A stretch of 64,000 nt of DNA from Nonomuraea sp. PA05. GTDB taxonomy: Bacteria; Actinomycetota; Actinomycetes; Streptosporangiales; Streptosporangiaceae. The translations under genes and the position numbers were made by a program. Of the stretch, positions 26,986 to 36,208 are shown piece after piece. The stretch is taken from contig NZ_VSEY01000009.1 in the NCBI RefSeq assembly GCF_008086045.1, forward strand, positions 1-64,000, read 5' to 3'. The notes under the pieces were generated by a model. It was not told the DNA's origin. It searched no databases and saw only the letters and a list, made by a program, of their open reading frames with translations. Every line of letters begins with the position of its first letter. Position 1 is the stretch's first letter.

Positions 26986-29421
26986 TCAGCTGTGCGACGG
27001 CCAGCTCGGGAGCCAGCGCCGCCGGGGGCGGCAGTGTGCCAGCCGCCAGCGCCTGAACTCGTCGGCCATGCGGTTGGAGTGGCCGCGCAGTTCGTGCTCG
27101 ACGTCGTTGAGATCGCGTTTGCGCCACTCGGACAGGTGGGTGAGCAGAACGTCCTGCAGAGCATCGGCGACGTGCACTGTGTCCCGGTGGGCCAGCGCGG
27201 TGTAGAGGGTGGCGAACGCGGTGGCGGCGGTCGCGCCCGCCTGCTCCCCGCCCAACTGCCGGTCCAGGTCATCCAGATAGGCCTGCGCGATCTCCGGGGG
27301 CGCGTGCGCGATCAGCGTCGGAAGCCGCTCGTGCGGCCCCGACACCAGTTGCTCCGCCAAGTGCGTCCGCAGGTAGGTCCGGACGGCCGGCGTCTTGGTG
27401 GCCGCGTGAAACGCGAGCAGCGTCTGGATGGCCGCGCGCCACTTCTTGTCGTCTCCCTGACGGGCGGCGTCCACGATGCGCCGCTCCGTCTCGTGGATCC
27501 GCACCATTTCCGCGACCCGATCCCGCGAGCCGGCCGGCAACGTCCCGGTCAGCGGCAACCTGGCCAGCAGACCGCACAGTGCCGCGTACGAGTCCATCCC
27601 CTGGCGGTCGCCGTCAGGCAGCGGCCTGTCCAGCACCGCCGTCACCCAGGCGACCAGCACCGGGTCGCCGAGTGCCGAGGAGGGAAGTCTCCTCAGCATC
27701 GCCATGGCCTCGCTCACGGACCAGCCGCCCGGCCAGAGTTCCCTCAGCACGGTCTCGTCGAGGCTGCGGCCCCGCCCGGACAGCAGCGCGAGCGCCGTGT
27801 CCACACGGCGCTCCGGCTGTCTGCGGGCGCGGACGAGCAGGGCGGCCTCGCGCAGGGCCGGCCGGGCGAGCAGTTCCTCCTCGGGTATGGCCGTGTCCAG
27901 CCCGAGCTCGAACACCTCGCGCAGCGACCGCCCCTCGGCCGCGGCGTGATCGAGGCACGCCAGCACCCCGGAACGCAGGTCCGGCCAGCGCTGCACGGCC
28001 TCGTACGTGGCCGGTTCAGGCCGCTGCCGCACCAGTTCTGGGCCGATCGTCCGCAGGCCGCACTCCCGCAGGGCGCGGGCGTCTGGCCTGATGTCGTGCG
28101 CCACGGCCAGCCGCAGCAGGCGCAGCACGGTGGCGGGACCGGCCTCGGCCAGTGCCCGGGTGTACCTGTCCGCGGCGAACTCGCGGGCCTTCTGCGACCG
28201 CAGCCGCCGGCTGACCGGCACCGCAGGCGGAACCTCGGCCGCGACCCCCGCGTGCGAATCGGTCCCTTCCGGCCTGACCACCTCGGCGACCTGGCGCGTC
28301 ACCAGGAGCTCCTCCGTCTGCGCGAGCAGCTCCGCCTGCCCGCCCTCGGCGGCTGCGTCGGCCAGGCCGGTCAGGTGGGCGGCGGAGACGGCGTCGTGAC
28401 CGAGCACGGCCGCGGCGATGGTGGCGAGCATGCCGCCGTCGAGGCGTGGTCCATGCTCCGCCATCCAGGCGCAGACCGCGTCGAGCTCCTCCGGCCCGAC
28501 GCCCACCCCGCCGTCCAGCAGCGCAGCCGCGACCGCGACCGCGTACCAGTCGGCCAGCCGCACCTCGCCGCCCGCGGCCAGCGCCGCCGCCCGGCGCCAG
28601 AGGGGCCCGGCCGCCACCGTCCCGGCCGCCGCCAGCAACACCGGCAGCGGGCCCACCTCCGCCTCGGAGGCCCGGCCTGTCGTGAAGTCGAACAGATAGA
28701 ACGCCTGAAACGAGCGCTCGTCCGCGACGATCTCCGCTCCTGGCTGCGTGCCGATCACGTGATATCTGCTGTAGGAGGGGCGGAACTGATAGGTCGCGAA
28801 CGACATGCGGGCGGCCACCGGCGGCGGCAGCAGGAAGGACACCGCGGCGATCCAGCGCGCCACCTCGTCGGCGTCCGCCGCGTAGATCACCACCGAGCGT
28901 TCCTCATCGAGCACGGCCCGCTCCACGGCGCTGAGCAGGGCGGGCAGCAGCGACCGGCCGGGTGCCCTGTCCAGGAAGTCATCCACGGCGTCGCGGCCGA
29001 GCGGCCCGGCCGGAAGCGGGCTCGGCACGGGCGGCAGCTCGGTGCCGTCCACCGTCTCCCGGGTCCACAACGCTGCCCGCCACAGCTCGATGGGCAGCGG
29101 CCCCTGCCAGCTCCCCGCCTCGGGCACGAGCGCGTGCGCGAAATAGTTGCCGAACCTGCCGGAGTAGTCGGTGCCGGTGAAGACGACGTTGGCCGCGATC
29201 GGCCGCGGGCCTGGCACGAAGCACAGGTTCACCGGGCAACCGGCGATCTGCTCGGGCGTCGGCGAGTGCCCCAGCGTGCTGGGCGGCTCGTACGAGCTGA
29301 GCGCCTCGACCTCGCTCATCACCTCGGGGGCCACGCCCGGCGTGACCGCGTTGAACTGGTAGCCGGCATACCCCGACAGCCCCGATCGGCACGACGTGTA
29401 ATAGAGCTGGTGGAAGTCCAT
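26986..29421 (-). CDS. GTPase-associated protein 1 (GAP1)-like protein
   Basis: An 811-residue protein that starts MDFHQLYYTSCRSGLSGYAG and continues with NAVTPGV, SYEPPSTLGHSPTPEQI and FTGTDYSGRFGNYFAHAL. This pattern matches the N-terminal domain of the GTPase-associated protein 1 family as I recall it. The middle and C-terminal thirds are helical with no catalytic motif I recognise. It is sandwiched between two P-loop GTPases, with one base to the upstream GTPase stop and 27 nt to the downstream one. That is the arrangement expected of a GTPase partner or effector. Assignment rests on the N-terminal signature and context. Confidence 0.65.
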   Translation of the reverse strand: MDFHQLYYTSCRSGLSGYAGYQFNAVTPGVAPEVMSEVEALSSYEPPSTLGHSPTPEQIAGCPVNLCFVPGPRPIAANVVFTGTDYSGRFGNYFAHALVPEAGSWQGPLPIELWRAALWTRETVDGTELPPVPSPLPAGPLGRDAVDDFLDRAPGRSLLPALLSAVERAVLDEERSVVIYAADADEVARWIAAVSFLLPPPVAARMSFATYQFRPSYSRYHVIGTQPGAEIVADERSFQAFYLFDFTTGRASEAEVGPLPVLLAAAGTVAAGPLWRRAAALAAGGEVRLADWYAVAVAAALLDGGVGVGPEELDAVCAWMAEHGPRLDGGMLATIAAAVLGHDAVSAAHLTGLADAAAEGGQAELLAQTEELLVTRQVAEVVRPEGTDSHAGVAAEVPPAVPVSRRLRSQKAREFAADRYTRALAEAGPATVLRLLRLAVAHDIRPDARALRECGLRTIGPELVRQRPEPATYEAVQRWPDLRSGVLACLDHAAAEGRSLREVFELGLDTAIPEEELLARPALREAALLVRARRQPERRVDTALALLSGRGRSLDETVLRELWPGGWSVSEAMAMLRRLPSSALGDPVLVAWVTAVLDRPLPDGDRQGMDSYAALCGLLARLPLTGTLPAGSRDRVAEMVRIHETERRIVDAARQGDDKKWRAAIQTLLAFHAATKTPAVRTYLRTHLAEQLVSGPHERLPTLIAHAPPEIAQAYLDDLDRQLGGEQAGATAATAFATLYTALAHRDTVHVADALQDVLLTHLSEWRKRDLNDVEHELRGHSNRMADEFRRWRLAHCRPRRRWLPSWPSHS

Positions 29422-29422
29422 G

Positions 29423-30628
29423 TCACCCCTTGGTGGACGGGAGCGCGTTCAGCCGGCTGAGCAGCCACAGAAAGGGGTCGGCCACCCGGTACGGATGGAT
29501 GCCCCGGGGATCGACGCGGTTGTCGGCCGTTGGGCTGTCGCCCAGGGAGGACAGTCCGAAGTAGCGGTAGGACGCGTAGTGCTTGCGCATGATCTGGTCG
29601 ATCTGCTCGCCCTCCCATTCGTGCAGCAGCGCCCGCACGTGATCGTGCACGGCCAGGCTGTCGGCCTGGTCGAAGACGGGCTGGTCGGCGGGCGGCTCGC
29701 GGAGCAGCGGGCTGCCCGCGGCGAAGCCGTCCCGCAGCGCGTCGATTTTGGACATGGCGACGGCGACCGGGATCTCCAGGCGCCGGTTCGGGCCGCGGCC
29801 GTGGGCCTCGTAGAGCACCTCGGTGACCCGGGCCAGCACGTTGACCGGATGATCGGTCTTTGCGTCGGAGTCCGGCAGCCGGACGCCCGGCCGCGCGGCG
29901 GCGCGAGCGCCGCGCATCTGCAGGGGGTCGAGGAGCAGGATGATGCCGTCGGCGCTGCGCAGGTAGCGGACGTTGAGGTCCACGCTCTGCTTCGTGATCA
30001 GGTCCTCTCCCGCGGTGTCGAAGAACGAGGTGATCGTGTGCCGGTCACGGGTGCCGAACAGCCCCGAGCGGTCGAGGGAGACCTTGAAGACCAGCGGGCG
30101 CCGCAGCTCCGCCTGTCCGGGGACCGTCGTGGCAGGCAGCACGCTCTGCCGGTAGAGCATCTCCTCGTACCGCTTGGAGAACTCGCTGCGCGTGTGGTCG
30201 TCCGAACCGACCACGGCGGCGTCGAAGCGCCGCCCCACCGTGTGCATCAGCTCGTGCAGCAGGACCGTCATGTAGATGGTCTTGCCGGTGCCCTTGGCGC
30301 CGATCAGCGCGATGAGCCGGCTGTCGACCCGGCCGAAGTGCACCGGCAGCTGGCTGTGGCAATGCGGGCAGATGCGCTGGGTCGACTCGCCGCCGCAGCC
30401 TGGGCAGCACGCGCTCATGCGCCGGCTGGTAGCCAGCGAGCCTGGGCTGAACACCGGGGGCAGCGCCTCGTTCATCCGGAACCGGCCGGACAACGCCGTG
30501 TCGCGCTTGGCCTCACACCTCTTGCCGTTGGGGCCGAGCAACCCGGTGCAACGGAACATGACCTTCCGCGACTGGAATGGCTGGTAGCAGTACGGGCAGG
30601 TCAGGGTGGGCAGTAGGGGGATCCTCAT
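29423..30628 (-). CDS. GTPase with N-terminal zinc ribbons (DO-GTPase-like)
   Basis: A 401-residue soluble P-loop GTPase. Two zinc-binding clusters come first (TCPYCYQPF; MSACCPGCGG with ICPHCH), then Walker A IGAKGTGKT (110-117), G3 FFDTAGED (Asp204) and a G4-like AMSKID (Ser293-Asp296). A similar DAPGE/DTAGE logic occurs in the membrane-bound GTPase two genes downstream, so the two may work as a pair around the GAP1-like protein. The start lies 3 nt after the stop of the FN3-like gene and its own stop is one base from the next ATG, so translation is likely coupled. Confidence 0.75.
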   Translation of the reverse strand: MRIPLLPTLTCPYCYQPFQSRKVMFRCTGLLGPNGKRCEAKRDTALSGRFRMNEALPPVFSPGSLATSRRMSACCPGCGGESTQRICPHCHSQLPVHFGRVDSRLIALIGAKGTGKTIYMTVLLHELMHTVGRRFDAAVVGSDDHTRSEFSKRYEEMLYRQSVLPATTVPGQAELRRPLVFKVSLDRSGLFGTRDRHTITSFFDTAGEDLITKQSVDLNVRYLRSADGIILLLDPLQMRGARAAARPGVRLPDSDAKTDHPVNVLARVTEVLYEAHGRGPNRRLEIPVAVAMSKIDALRDGFAAGSPLLREPPADQPVFDQADSLAVHDHVRALLHEWEGEQIDQIMRKHYASYRYFGLSSLGDSPTADNRVDPRGIHPYRVADPFLWLLSRLNALPSTKG

Positions 30629-30631
30629 CGT

Positions 30632-33277
30632 TCACCACGTTCCTGGAAGCGGGATCAGGGTCACCACGTCAGCCGTGCCGGAAGCCACGAAACAAGCCAG
30701 CCTGGACGGCTTCGCGGCGTGCGGCACCGCGATCCGCAGCGTGAGCGGGCTGTCCGGGCTCAGCTCCTGCGCCGGCACCTCGTGGATCACCTCGCCCTGC
30801 TCGGGCCGCAGCGGGAGCACGGTGCCCGCCCGGCGCACGACGACCAGCGGCGGCACCTGGCAGTGTCGTTCCGCGGTCAGGATCAGCACGGCCTCGCGGC
30901 GCCGCGACAGCCGGGGGCGGCGAAACTCGTAGCGGACCTCAGGGCCGATGCCTGGGACGCTCGCCGTCACCGGCCTGGAGCGGATCTCGCCGGCCACCGT
31001 GCGCACGCTGGCCACGACCGCGCCCGGCCCGATCTCGATTCGGCAGCCGTTGTCCTCGTAGGCACGGCGCCGGCACTCGGCGGTGACCGCCCCTGCGCCC
31101 TGCTCCTCCACGCTCGCTCCGGCCGGCGCCCAGGTCACCTCCACGAGCTGGGCGCCGGCCGGCCATTGCCAGCTCAGTGCCATCGTGTCCCCGAGCCGCA
31201 GTGCGGTCAGCTCGCGTACCGGCTCCACGATGACGAGCCGGGCGGAGGCACCGATCACCGCTCGACCGGCGCCGACGCTGACCGCGGTGAAGTAGACGCC
31301 GGCCAGCGGCGCGCGGATGGTCATCCAGCCGTTCGCGCCCTCTGCGGGCACGGCCGGCACCTCGGAGCCGTACCGCTCCGCCTCGGCCTGCGTGAGCGTC
31401 GTGCCGCGCGGCCAGGGCGGCGGGCCGTCCGCGGCGCGGATGACCACCCGCCCGCCGGCCGGTGGGGGCCAGCCGATCCGCGCCGCGGGAGGCTCGCCGT
31501 CCAGCTCGACCGTCAGATCCAGGACCGCCCGCGGCGCGCTCTCCGGCAGCCCCGTCAGCACGACGCCGCGTGAGAGCCGCCTCGTGCCGTCGGAGCGTTC
31601 GTAGGCGACCTGGACCCGGTAGCGATAGGTCTGCCCCGGCGTCACCCCCACGTCGGCGAACCCGCTCCCGCCTCTGCTCGTCGGCTGCCCGACGTGCGGG
31701 TCGAGCCTGCTCACGATGGCCTCCGACGCGCCCGGCGGCAGCCGCCACGTCGCGGTCACCTCCCGCTCCCCCGCTGTCACCGCCGGCGCGATGATCTCGG
31801 GCAGCACGGTCAGCCGAGGGGCGAAGACGGGTGCCGACCAGATGCCGGCGGCACGCCCGGCGAACACGGTGTAATACAGCTCCTCGGCGGGTGGCGGTGC
31901 CCGGTCCACCAGCTCGTTGGTCTCCGTCTCGCCGACCGTGATGCCATCAGCCGCCCCGCTCGCCGGAGCACCGATGGTGCGCACCACGCGGTAGTGGACG
32001 GGGCCGACGTGGGCGGCGCTCGGGGCCCACGCCACTGTCACCCGGCTGCTCTGCGCTCCCGCGCGCACCTCGCCGGCCGGAGGCGGCGGCAGGGCACGCA
32101 GCCGATCGCCGATGGCCTCATCGTCCGCTGCGCTCCGCCAGGCCTTGTCGAGCAGCTCGGCCGCCGCCTCCGTACGGCCGGCGGTCAGCTCTTCCGTGGC
32201 CTGACCGGTCCACGCGGCGACCTGACGGCCGCGTTCCTCGATGCGACGACGCAGCGGATCGTCGGGCGCCAGCCCCGGCAGCAGGCGCTCGGCGGCACGC
32301 AGCCGACCTTCTTCCAGTGCCTCCTGGATCTGATACGCCGGTCCGGCGGAGCGAGGCTCGTGAGCGAGCATCGCCAGCGCCAGCTCCTCCGCCTCCTCCC
32401 TGACCAGCCCCAGGGCCGCGGCCTGCTCACTGATCATCTTGGCCGGCAGCCCTGCGGCCACCTGCGGCCGCAGGATTTCCATGACCTCCCAGAGCAGCAT
32501 CGCGTCCAGCCGCTCCGGTTCGCCCGCCGCCTCCTTCAGGGTGGACAGCACGCTCTCGGTCGCGGCCTTGCGCTCGTCCCTGACCCGAGCCGCCGAATCT
32601 CTCAGGACAGCGGCGATCTTCTCCTTGGTCAGCGCTCTCCCGGCCGGCGCTCCGCCGGTCAGCCGGAAGCCGTCACGCAGCCGGAAGCCGCGGCGCACTT
32701 CTTCCGTGCCGACCACGACCTCGGCCGACAACCGCAGGCCGAGCAGGTTGAGGGCGTTGCGCATGGTCCGGTGCGCGGGCCAGGGCGGCGTGTCGGGCAG
32801 GACCCAGGTCCGCTCGACGATGGAGATGCCGTGCTCGACCAGGATCCGGCGCACCTCGGCCTCCGAGAGGGTGCCTCCTGTGTCGGCGACCAGGTGGTCG
32901 AGCGCGGCGCGGCTGATGCGGGATCCGCTGCCCGCCAGTGTGACGGCCGCCTCCGCCAGCCGCGTGGTGGCCGCCTTCACCTGCCGGTCCGTCTCGGCCT
33001 TCAGCGCGTCCCAGGTGAGGGCGTTCTGCTCGGTCAGCTTCGCGTGCGCGACGAGCAGTCCGTCGATCAGCTTCGCGTACGACTTCTGCCGTTGCCTGAC
33101 CGTGCGCCAGTACGCGACCACCTCTGCCAGGTGCTCGGTCAGTCGATCGCCCTGCAGTTTCTCCTCTGGGCGCAGCGCGTACCGCGCGAGCAGGTCGGCA
33201 GGCAGCGCGTTGCCCCGGGCACGTGCGGGGTCGAGCACCTCGCGCCGGTAGGCGTCCTTGTCCAACACTTGTGTCAC
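30632..33277 (-). CDS. Large protein with fibronectin-III-like domains, linked to Hsp70
   Basis: An 881-residue protein from a GTG start. The first half is helical and charged (AEVVAYWRTVRQRQKSYAKL; EALEEGRLRAAERLLPGL). The second half, from about residue 400, contains beta-sandwich segments with fibronectin type III features: SRVTVAWAPSA, YRVVRTIGAP, YYTVFAGRAAG, TYRYRVQVAYERSDG. No signal peptide is seen, so these domains are probably cytoplasmic scaffolds. It sits between a lidless Hsp70 and a GTPase with gaps of 15 and 3 nt. I do not recognise an enzymatic domain and cannot assign a function. Confidence 0.7.
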   Translation of the reverse strand: MTQVLDKDAYRREVLDPARARGNALPADLLARYALRPEEKLQGDRLTEHLAEVVAYWRTVRQRQKSYAKLIDGLLVAHAKLTEQNALTWDALKAETDRQVKAATTRLAEAAVTLAGSGSRISRAALDHLVADTGGTLSEAEVRRILVEHGISIVERTWVLPDTPPWPAHRTMRNALNLLGLRLSAEVVVGTEEVRRGFRLRDGFRLTGGAPAGRALTKEKIAAVLRDSAARVRDERKAATESVLSTLKEAAGEPERLDAMLLWEVMEILRPQVAAGLPAKMISEQAAALGLVREEAEELALAMLAHEPRSAGPAYQIQEALEEGRLRAAERLLPGLAPDDPLRRRIEERGRQVAAWTGQATEELTAGRTEAAAELLDKAWRSAADDEAIGDRLRALPPPPAGEVRAGAQSSRVTVAWAPSAAHVGPVHYRVVRTIGAPASGAADGITVGETETNELVDRAPPPAEELYYTVFAGRAAGIWSAPVFAPRLTVLPEIIAPAVTAGEREVTATWRLPPGASEAIVSRLDPHVGQPTSRGGSGFADVGVTPGQTYRYRVQVAYERSDGTRRLSRGVVLTGLPESAPRAVLDLTVELDGEPPAARIGWPPPAGGRVVIRAADGPPPWPRGTTLTQAEAERYGSEVPAVPAEGANGWMTIRAPLAGVYFTAVSVGAGRAVIGASARLVIVEPVRELTALRLGDTMALSWQWPAGAQLVEVTWAPAGASVEEQGAGAVTAECRRRAYEDNGCRIEIGPGAVVASVRTVAGEIRSRPVTASVPGIGPEVRYEFRRPRLSRRREAVLILTAERHCQVPPLVVVRRAGTVLPLRPEQGEVIHEVPAQELSPDSPLTLRIAVPHAAKPSRLACFVASGTADVVTLIPLPGTW

Positions 33278-33292
33278 TCGCCAGCCCCGCCG

Positions 33293-34912
33293 TCACTCCG
33301 AGACCGCGTAACGCGCGACCGCTTCCTTGGCCTGCCGGACCTGCGCGTCCGACAGCCCCTGGATGCGTACCTCGATGCGCAGGTCCTTCTTCGTCTGCAG
33401 CTCGACGGCGTGGACCGTGAGCGTGCCCAGCTCGTCCATGGCGAAGGAGATGTCGATGGGAGAGTTCTTGCGCAGCCTGGGCAGCTCGGGGATGACGCCC
33501 TCGCCGATCTTTGCGTTGTCGGACAGCTCCGGCGATTCGACCGATCCGGCCTGCTCCCAGATCTCGATCTTGATCTCGGTCTGGTTCTCGTACGCCGTCG
33601 CGAACCGCTCGGCGCCGGGCGCCGCGGGCAGCGCGGTGTTCGCCTTGAGGACGTGGCTCACGGTGAACACCTCGCTTCCGTCGTCGGCGAAGTCGACCAC
33701 CTTGACGCCGAACGCGCGCGGCACCACGGTCGTCACCCGCCGGCCGGCCAGCATCCGCACCTTCTCCGGCTCCAGCCCGAGCTGGTCGGCCGCCTGTTCG
33801 TACGCCTCCCGCGTCTCCTCCTCCGACAGCTTCTCCGCGTCGCCGGGCAGGCGCACCTTGACCGCCTCGATCAGCGCGAACTTGGCCGCCCCCTTGGCCA
33901 CCGCCAGGTCCGGATCGTGGAGTTTGGGGTCGAAGCCGAAGCGCTGCCGCAGCCCTTCCGCCACCGCGGGCATCCGGACCGAGCCACCGACCAGCAGCAC
34001 GTCGTCGAAGTGATCGATCCCGTGCTCGGCGGCCTTGTCGACCGTGCGCTTGGTGATCTCGAACGTCCGGGCGAGCAGGTCCTCCGTGAGGCTCTCGAAG
34101 TGCTCACGGGTCAGCTCCACCCTGGCGGTGCCGCCGTCGAAGCGCATGTTGTAGCGCCGCGACATGGCCGCGCTGAGACCCTTCTTCATCTCCTCGGCGG
34201 CGCCGGCCAGCTCTTGCAGGAAGTCCTCGCTCCGGTCCGCCGCCGAGCCGGCGTTCTCGGCCATGAAACGCTCCAGCAGATGGTCGGCGATGCGCTCGTC
34301 CCAGTCCGCGCCGCCGAGCCGGTGGTCGCCGTCGGTGCAGACCACCCGCACGTCGTTGCCCTCCAGACGGATGACCGTGGTGTCGAAGGTGCCGCCGCCC
34401 AGGTCGTACACGAGGATGGTGGTGAACTGCTCCGCCGAGAGGGTCTCATAGTGCAGCGCGGCGGCCACCGGCTCGGGAATCAGGTTGAGCACGTTGAGCC
34501 CGGCGATCTCGCCGGCCTTGCGGGTGGCCTCGCGTTCGGCGACGCCGAAGTACGCGGGCACCGTGATGACGACGTCGCGCACCTCCTCGTGGGTGTGCTC
34601 GGCGGCGGCCCTGGCCATCTCCTTGAGAATGAGTGCCGACACTGATTCGGGCGTGTGCGAGGCGCCGTGGAAGTCGAGCTCGAACTTCTGCCCCATCTGC
34701 CGCTTGATCAGCGAGACCACCAGGTCGGGGAAGAGCTTGGCCGAGCCCTTGGCCTCTTGCCCGACCACGACGTGGTCCGGTGTCTCGAAGTAGACCACCG
34801 ACGGCGTGGTCTCCTGGCCGACCGCGTTCTTGGTGACGACCGGCCGGCCGGTGTCGTCGAAGTAGGCGATGCAGGAGTAGGTGGTACCGAGATCGATGCC
34901 GTACGTTGCCAT
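33293..34912 (-). CDS. Lidless Hsp70 (DnaK-like) chaperone, copy 2
   Basis: A 539-residue Hsp70 paralogue similar in plan to the copy at 18307. Motifs are YGIDLGTTYSCIAYFDD, VPAYFGVAEREATRKAGEIA, LVYDLGGGTFDTTVI and VLLVGGSVRMPAVAEGLRQR. The linker and beta-sandwich (VVPRAFGVKVVDFADDG ... EVRIQGLSDAQVRQAKEA) are followed by only a few residues, so the helical lid is missing. A GGGGG stretch precedes the ATG. The gene follows a GrpE-like gene with a 22-nt gap. Two lidless Hsp70s in one operon suggest separate roles or a heteromer. Confidence 0.88.
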   Translation of the reverse strand: MATYGIDLGTTYSCIAYFDDTGRPVVTKNAVGQETTPSVVYFETPDHVVVGQEAKGSAKLFPDLVVSLIKRQMGQKFELDFHGASHTPESVSALILKEMARAAAEHTHEEVRDVVITVPAYFGVAEREATRKAGEIAGLNVLNLIPEPVAAALHYETLSAEQFTTILVYDLGGGTFDTTVIRLEGNDVRVVCTDGDHRLGGADWDERIADHLLERFMAENAGSAADRSEDFLQELAGAAEEMKKGLSAAMSRRYNMRFDGGTARVELTREHFESLTEDLLARTFEITKRTVDKAAEHGIDHFDDVLLVGGSVRMPAVAEGLRQRFGFDPKLHDPDLAVAKGAAKFALIEAVKVRLPGDAEKLSEEETREAYEQAADQLGLEPEKVRMLAGRRVTTVVPRAFGVKVVDFADDGSEVFTVSHVLKANTALPAAPGAERFATAYENQTEIKIEIWEQAGSVESPELSDNAKIGEGVIPELPRLRKNSPIDISFAMDELGTLTVHAVELQTKKDLRIEVRIQGLSDAQVRQAKEAVARYAVSE

Positions 34913-34934
34913 GCGCGGTGTCCCCCTCGCTCGA

Positions 34935-35669
34935 TCAGGTCATGTCCGGAATCGGGGCGGCCCCGGCTTCCGGTTCCTGCTGCCGCACAGCCTCGGCCGG
35001 CTGCACGGTCTCCGCCGCTTGCACGGTCTCCGTGGGCTGCGCGGTCTCCCCGGACTCCACGTGCTCCGCGGGCCCCACGTGCTTCCCTGGCCCCACGTGC
35101 TCCGCGGACTGGGTGCGGCGGTACTGGTGGAAGCTGGCTCGCACCGGACGGCGCACCCGGCCCGTCTCCCGCTCCACGAAGCCGATCGCCATGACCTCGG
35201 CCACGGTGTTGTCCGCCGTCTCGTCCGGGGCGGGGACGACGGACACCGCGGTGTGCCGGCCCGCGTCGAAGCGGTCTCCCGGCCGGGCCGTGAACTCCTC
35301 GAGACCGCAGCGCTCCAGCAACAGCAGCGTGTCGTCGGCGAAGCTCTCCAGCAGCCTGCCGCAGGCCGGGTCCGCGTGTTCGCCGGACAGGCGGGCCGAC
35401 TCGCGCAGCAGTGAGTCGTACATCCGGATCAGGTCGGTCACCACCGGCTCCAGGATCGTGCGGTGCAGGCCACCACGCAGCACCTGGTTCTCCTCGTGCA
35501 GCCGGTCGATCACCGCCTCGCGATGCGCGGACCTGCGGTTGAACTCCGCGACCGCGCTCTCGATCGCCGCCATCCGCTCGTCCAGCCCCGGCTGCTCCGA
35601 CGCCTGTGCCTGCTCCCCACCCGCTTCGGCCTCGTCCGGCGCGGTGGTCGCGACTTCGTCACTCACCAT
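34935..35669 (-). CDS. GrpE-like nucleotide exchange factor
   Basis: A 244-residue protein, first gene of the leftward run. It has a coiled-coil N-terminal part (RMAAIESAVAEFNRR, IDRLHEENQVLRG), a helical hairpin (TDLIRMYDSLLRES) and a GrpE-like C-terminal beta domain (RPGDRFDAGRHTAVSVVPAP, TVAEVMAIGFVERETGRVRR, SFHQYRR). The last 55 residues are a low-complexity tail rich in HVGP and ETVQ repeats. GGAGGGGGCC before ATG 35669 sets the start; the open frame extends 45 codons further without support. It probably exchanges nucleotide on the adjacent Hsp70s and not on the housekeeping DnaK. Confidence 0.75.
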   Translation of the reverse strand: MVSDEVATTAPDEAEAGGEQAQASEQPGLDERMAAIESAVAEFNRRSAHREAVIDRLHEENQVLRGGLHRTILEPVVTDLIRMYDSLLRESARLSGEHADPACGRLLESFADDTLLLLERCGLEEFTARPGDRFDAGRHTAVSVVPAPDETADNTVAEVMAIGFVERETGRVRRPVRASFHQYRRTQSAEHVGPGKHVGPAEHVESGETAQPTETVQAAETVQPAEAVRQQEPEAGAAPIPDMT

Positions 35670-35888
35670 GGCCCCCTCCGCACATGTCACTTTGGACAGC
35701 GCACGCGAGGGCGACTTCGTTACGGACAGCGAGCCCGCGTGCGTGATCTGTATCGAGCCGGACGTCAACGCCCGTCTCGGGCCCGCGCCGAACGCGGCCT
35801 TCACCTAACCGGGCGCCCCGCCCGTCATCCTTCGCTTGCATCGTCACCTACCTGGGGGGTGAGGGCCGTCGAGGAACTGGGCCCATTT

Positions 35889-35902
35889 CCGGAAATTTCC
35901 GG
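35889..35902. promoter_or_regulatory. Perfect 14-bp palindrome in the leader of the GrpE/Hsp70 run
   Basis: CCGGAAATTTCCGG, its own exact reverse complement, 90 nt downstream of the predicted leftward start of transcription. The length and symmetry suit a dimeric regulator. It is not a CIRCE or HAIR element, the usual heat-shock operators of actinobacteria. Confidence 0.45.
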
Positions 35903-35943
35903 CACGACTGGCGTAATTTCGCCTCGCGGGACGAGTGCGATCA

Positions 35944-35967
35944 TTCGGGAAATTCGCCTCTCCCGAA
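35944..35967. promoter_or_regulatory. Inverted repeat downstream of the leftward promoter
   Basis: TTCGGGA-N10-TCCCGAA, a 7-bp perfect inverted repeat about 25 nt downstream of the predicted transcription start. It could be an operator or a 5' leader hairpin. Confidence 0.4.
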
Positions 35968-35998
35968 AGTCCGTGAATCGGAGGCGAGGCAACGAAGG

Positions 35999-36027
35999 TT
36001 ACTACACATTTTTCGATATCGTGACAA
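35999..36027 (-). promoter_or_regulatory. Sigma-70-like promoter for the 12-gene leftward run
   Basis: On the minus strand TTGTCA (36027-36022), a 17-nt spacer, then TAGTAA (36004-35999). Both hexamers and the spacing are close to consensus. Transcription would start near 35992, leaving a leader of about 320 nt before the GrpE-like start. Confidence 0.55.
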
Positions 36028-36178
36028 GGTAGCATTTGTCCCGAAATGCGAGGAATGTGCAGAACTAAGGTCGGCTTACCGTTCACCTGGACACCTGCCT
36101 AGATCAGGGCGCCCCGCAGCGCCCACTCACGAATCACCGCTACCAAAAGGACGAACGACCCCCGGACGAAGATGCTCC

Positions 36179-36208
36179 ATTCCACGAAAATCCACAATAA
36201 TCTGGAAT
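36179..36208. promoter_or_regulatory. RTTCCA-N18-TGGAAY inverted repeat, copy 1
   Basis: ATTCCA, 18 nt, TGGAAT, 134 nt before the antitoxin start. A lone TGGAAT half-site follows at 36262-36267. Two more full copies with the same 18-nt spacing occur at 47148 and 47198, so this is very probably a shared operator or activator site. Confidence 0.55.

Noticed and set aside
35844..36086. 80-codon leftward frame in the divergent control region
   Set aside because: Its start lies upstream of the best leftward promoter, it has no ribosome site, and composition is unlike neighbouring genes.
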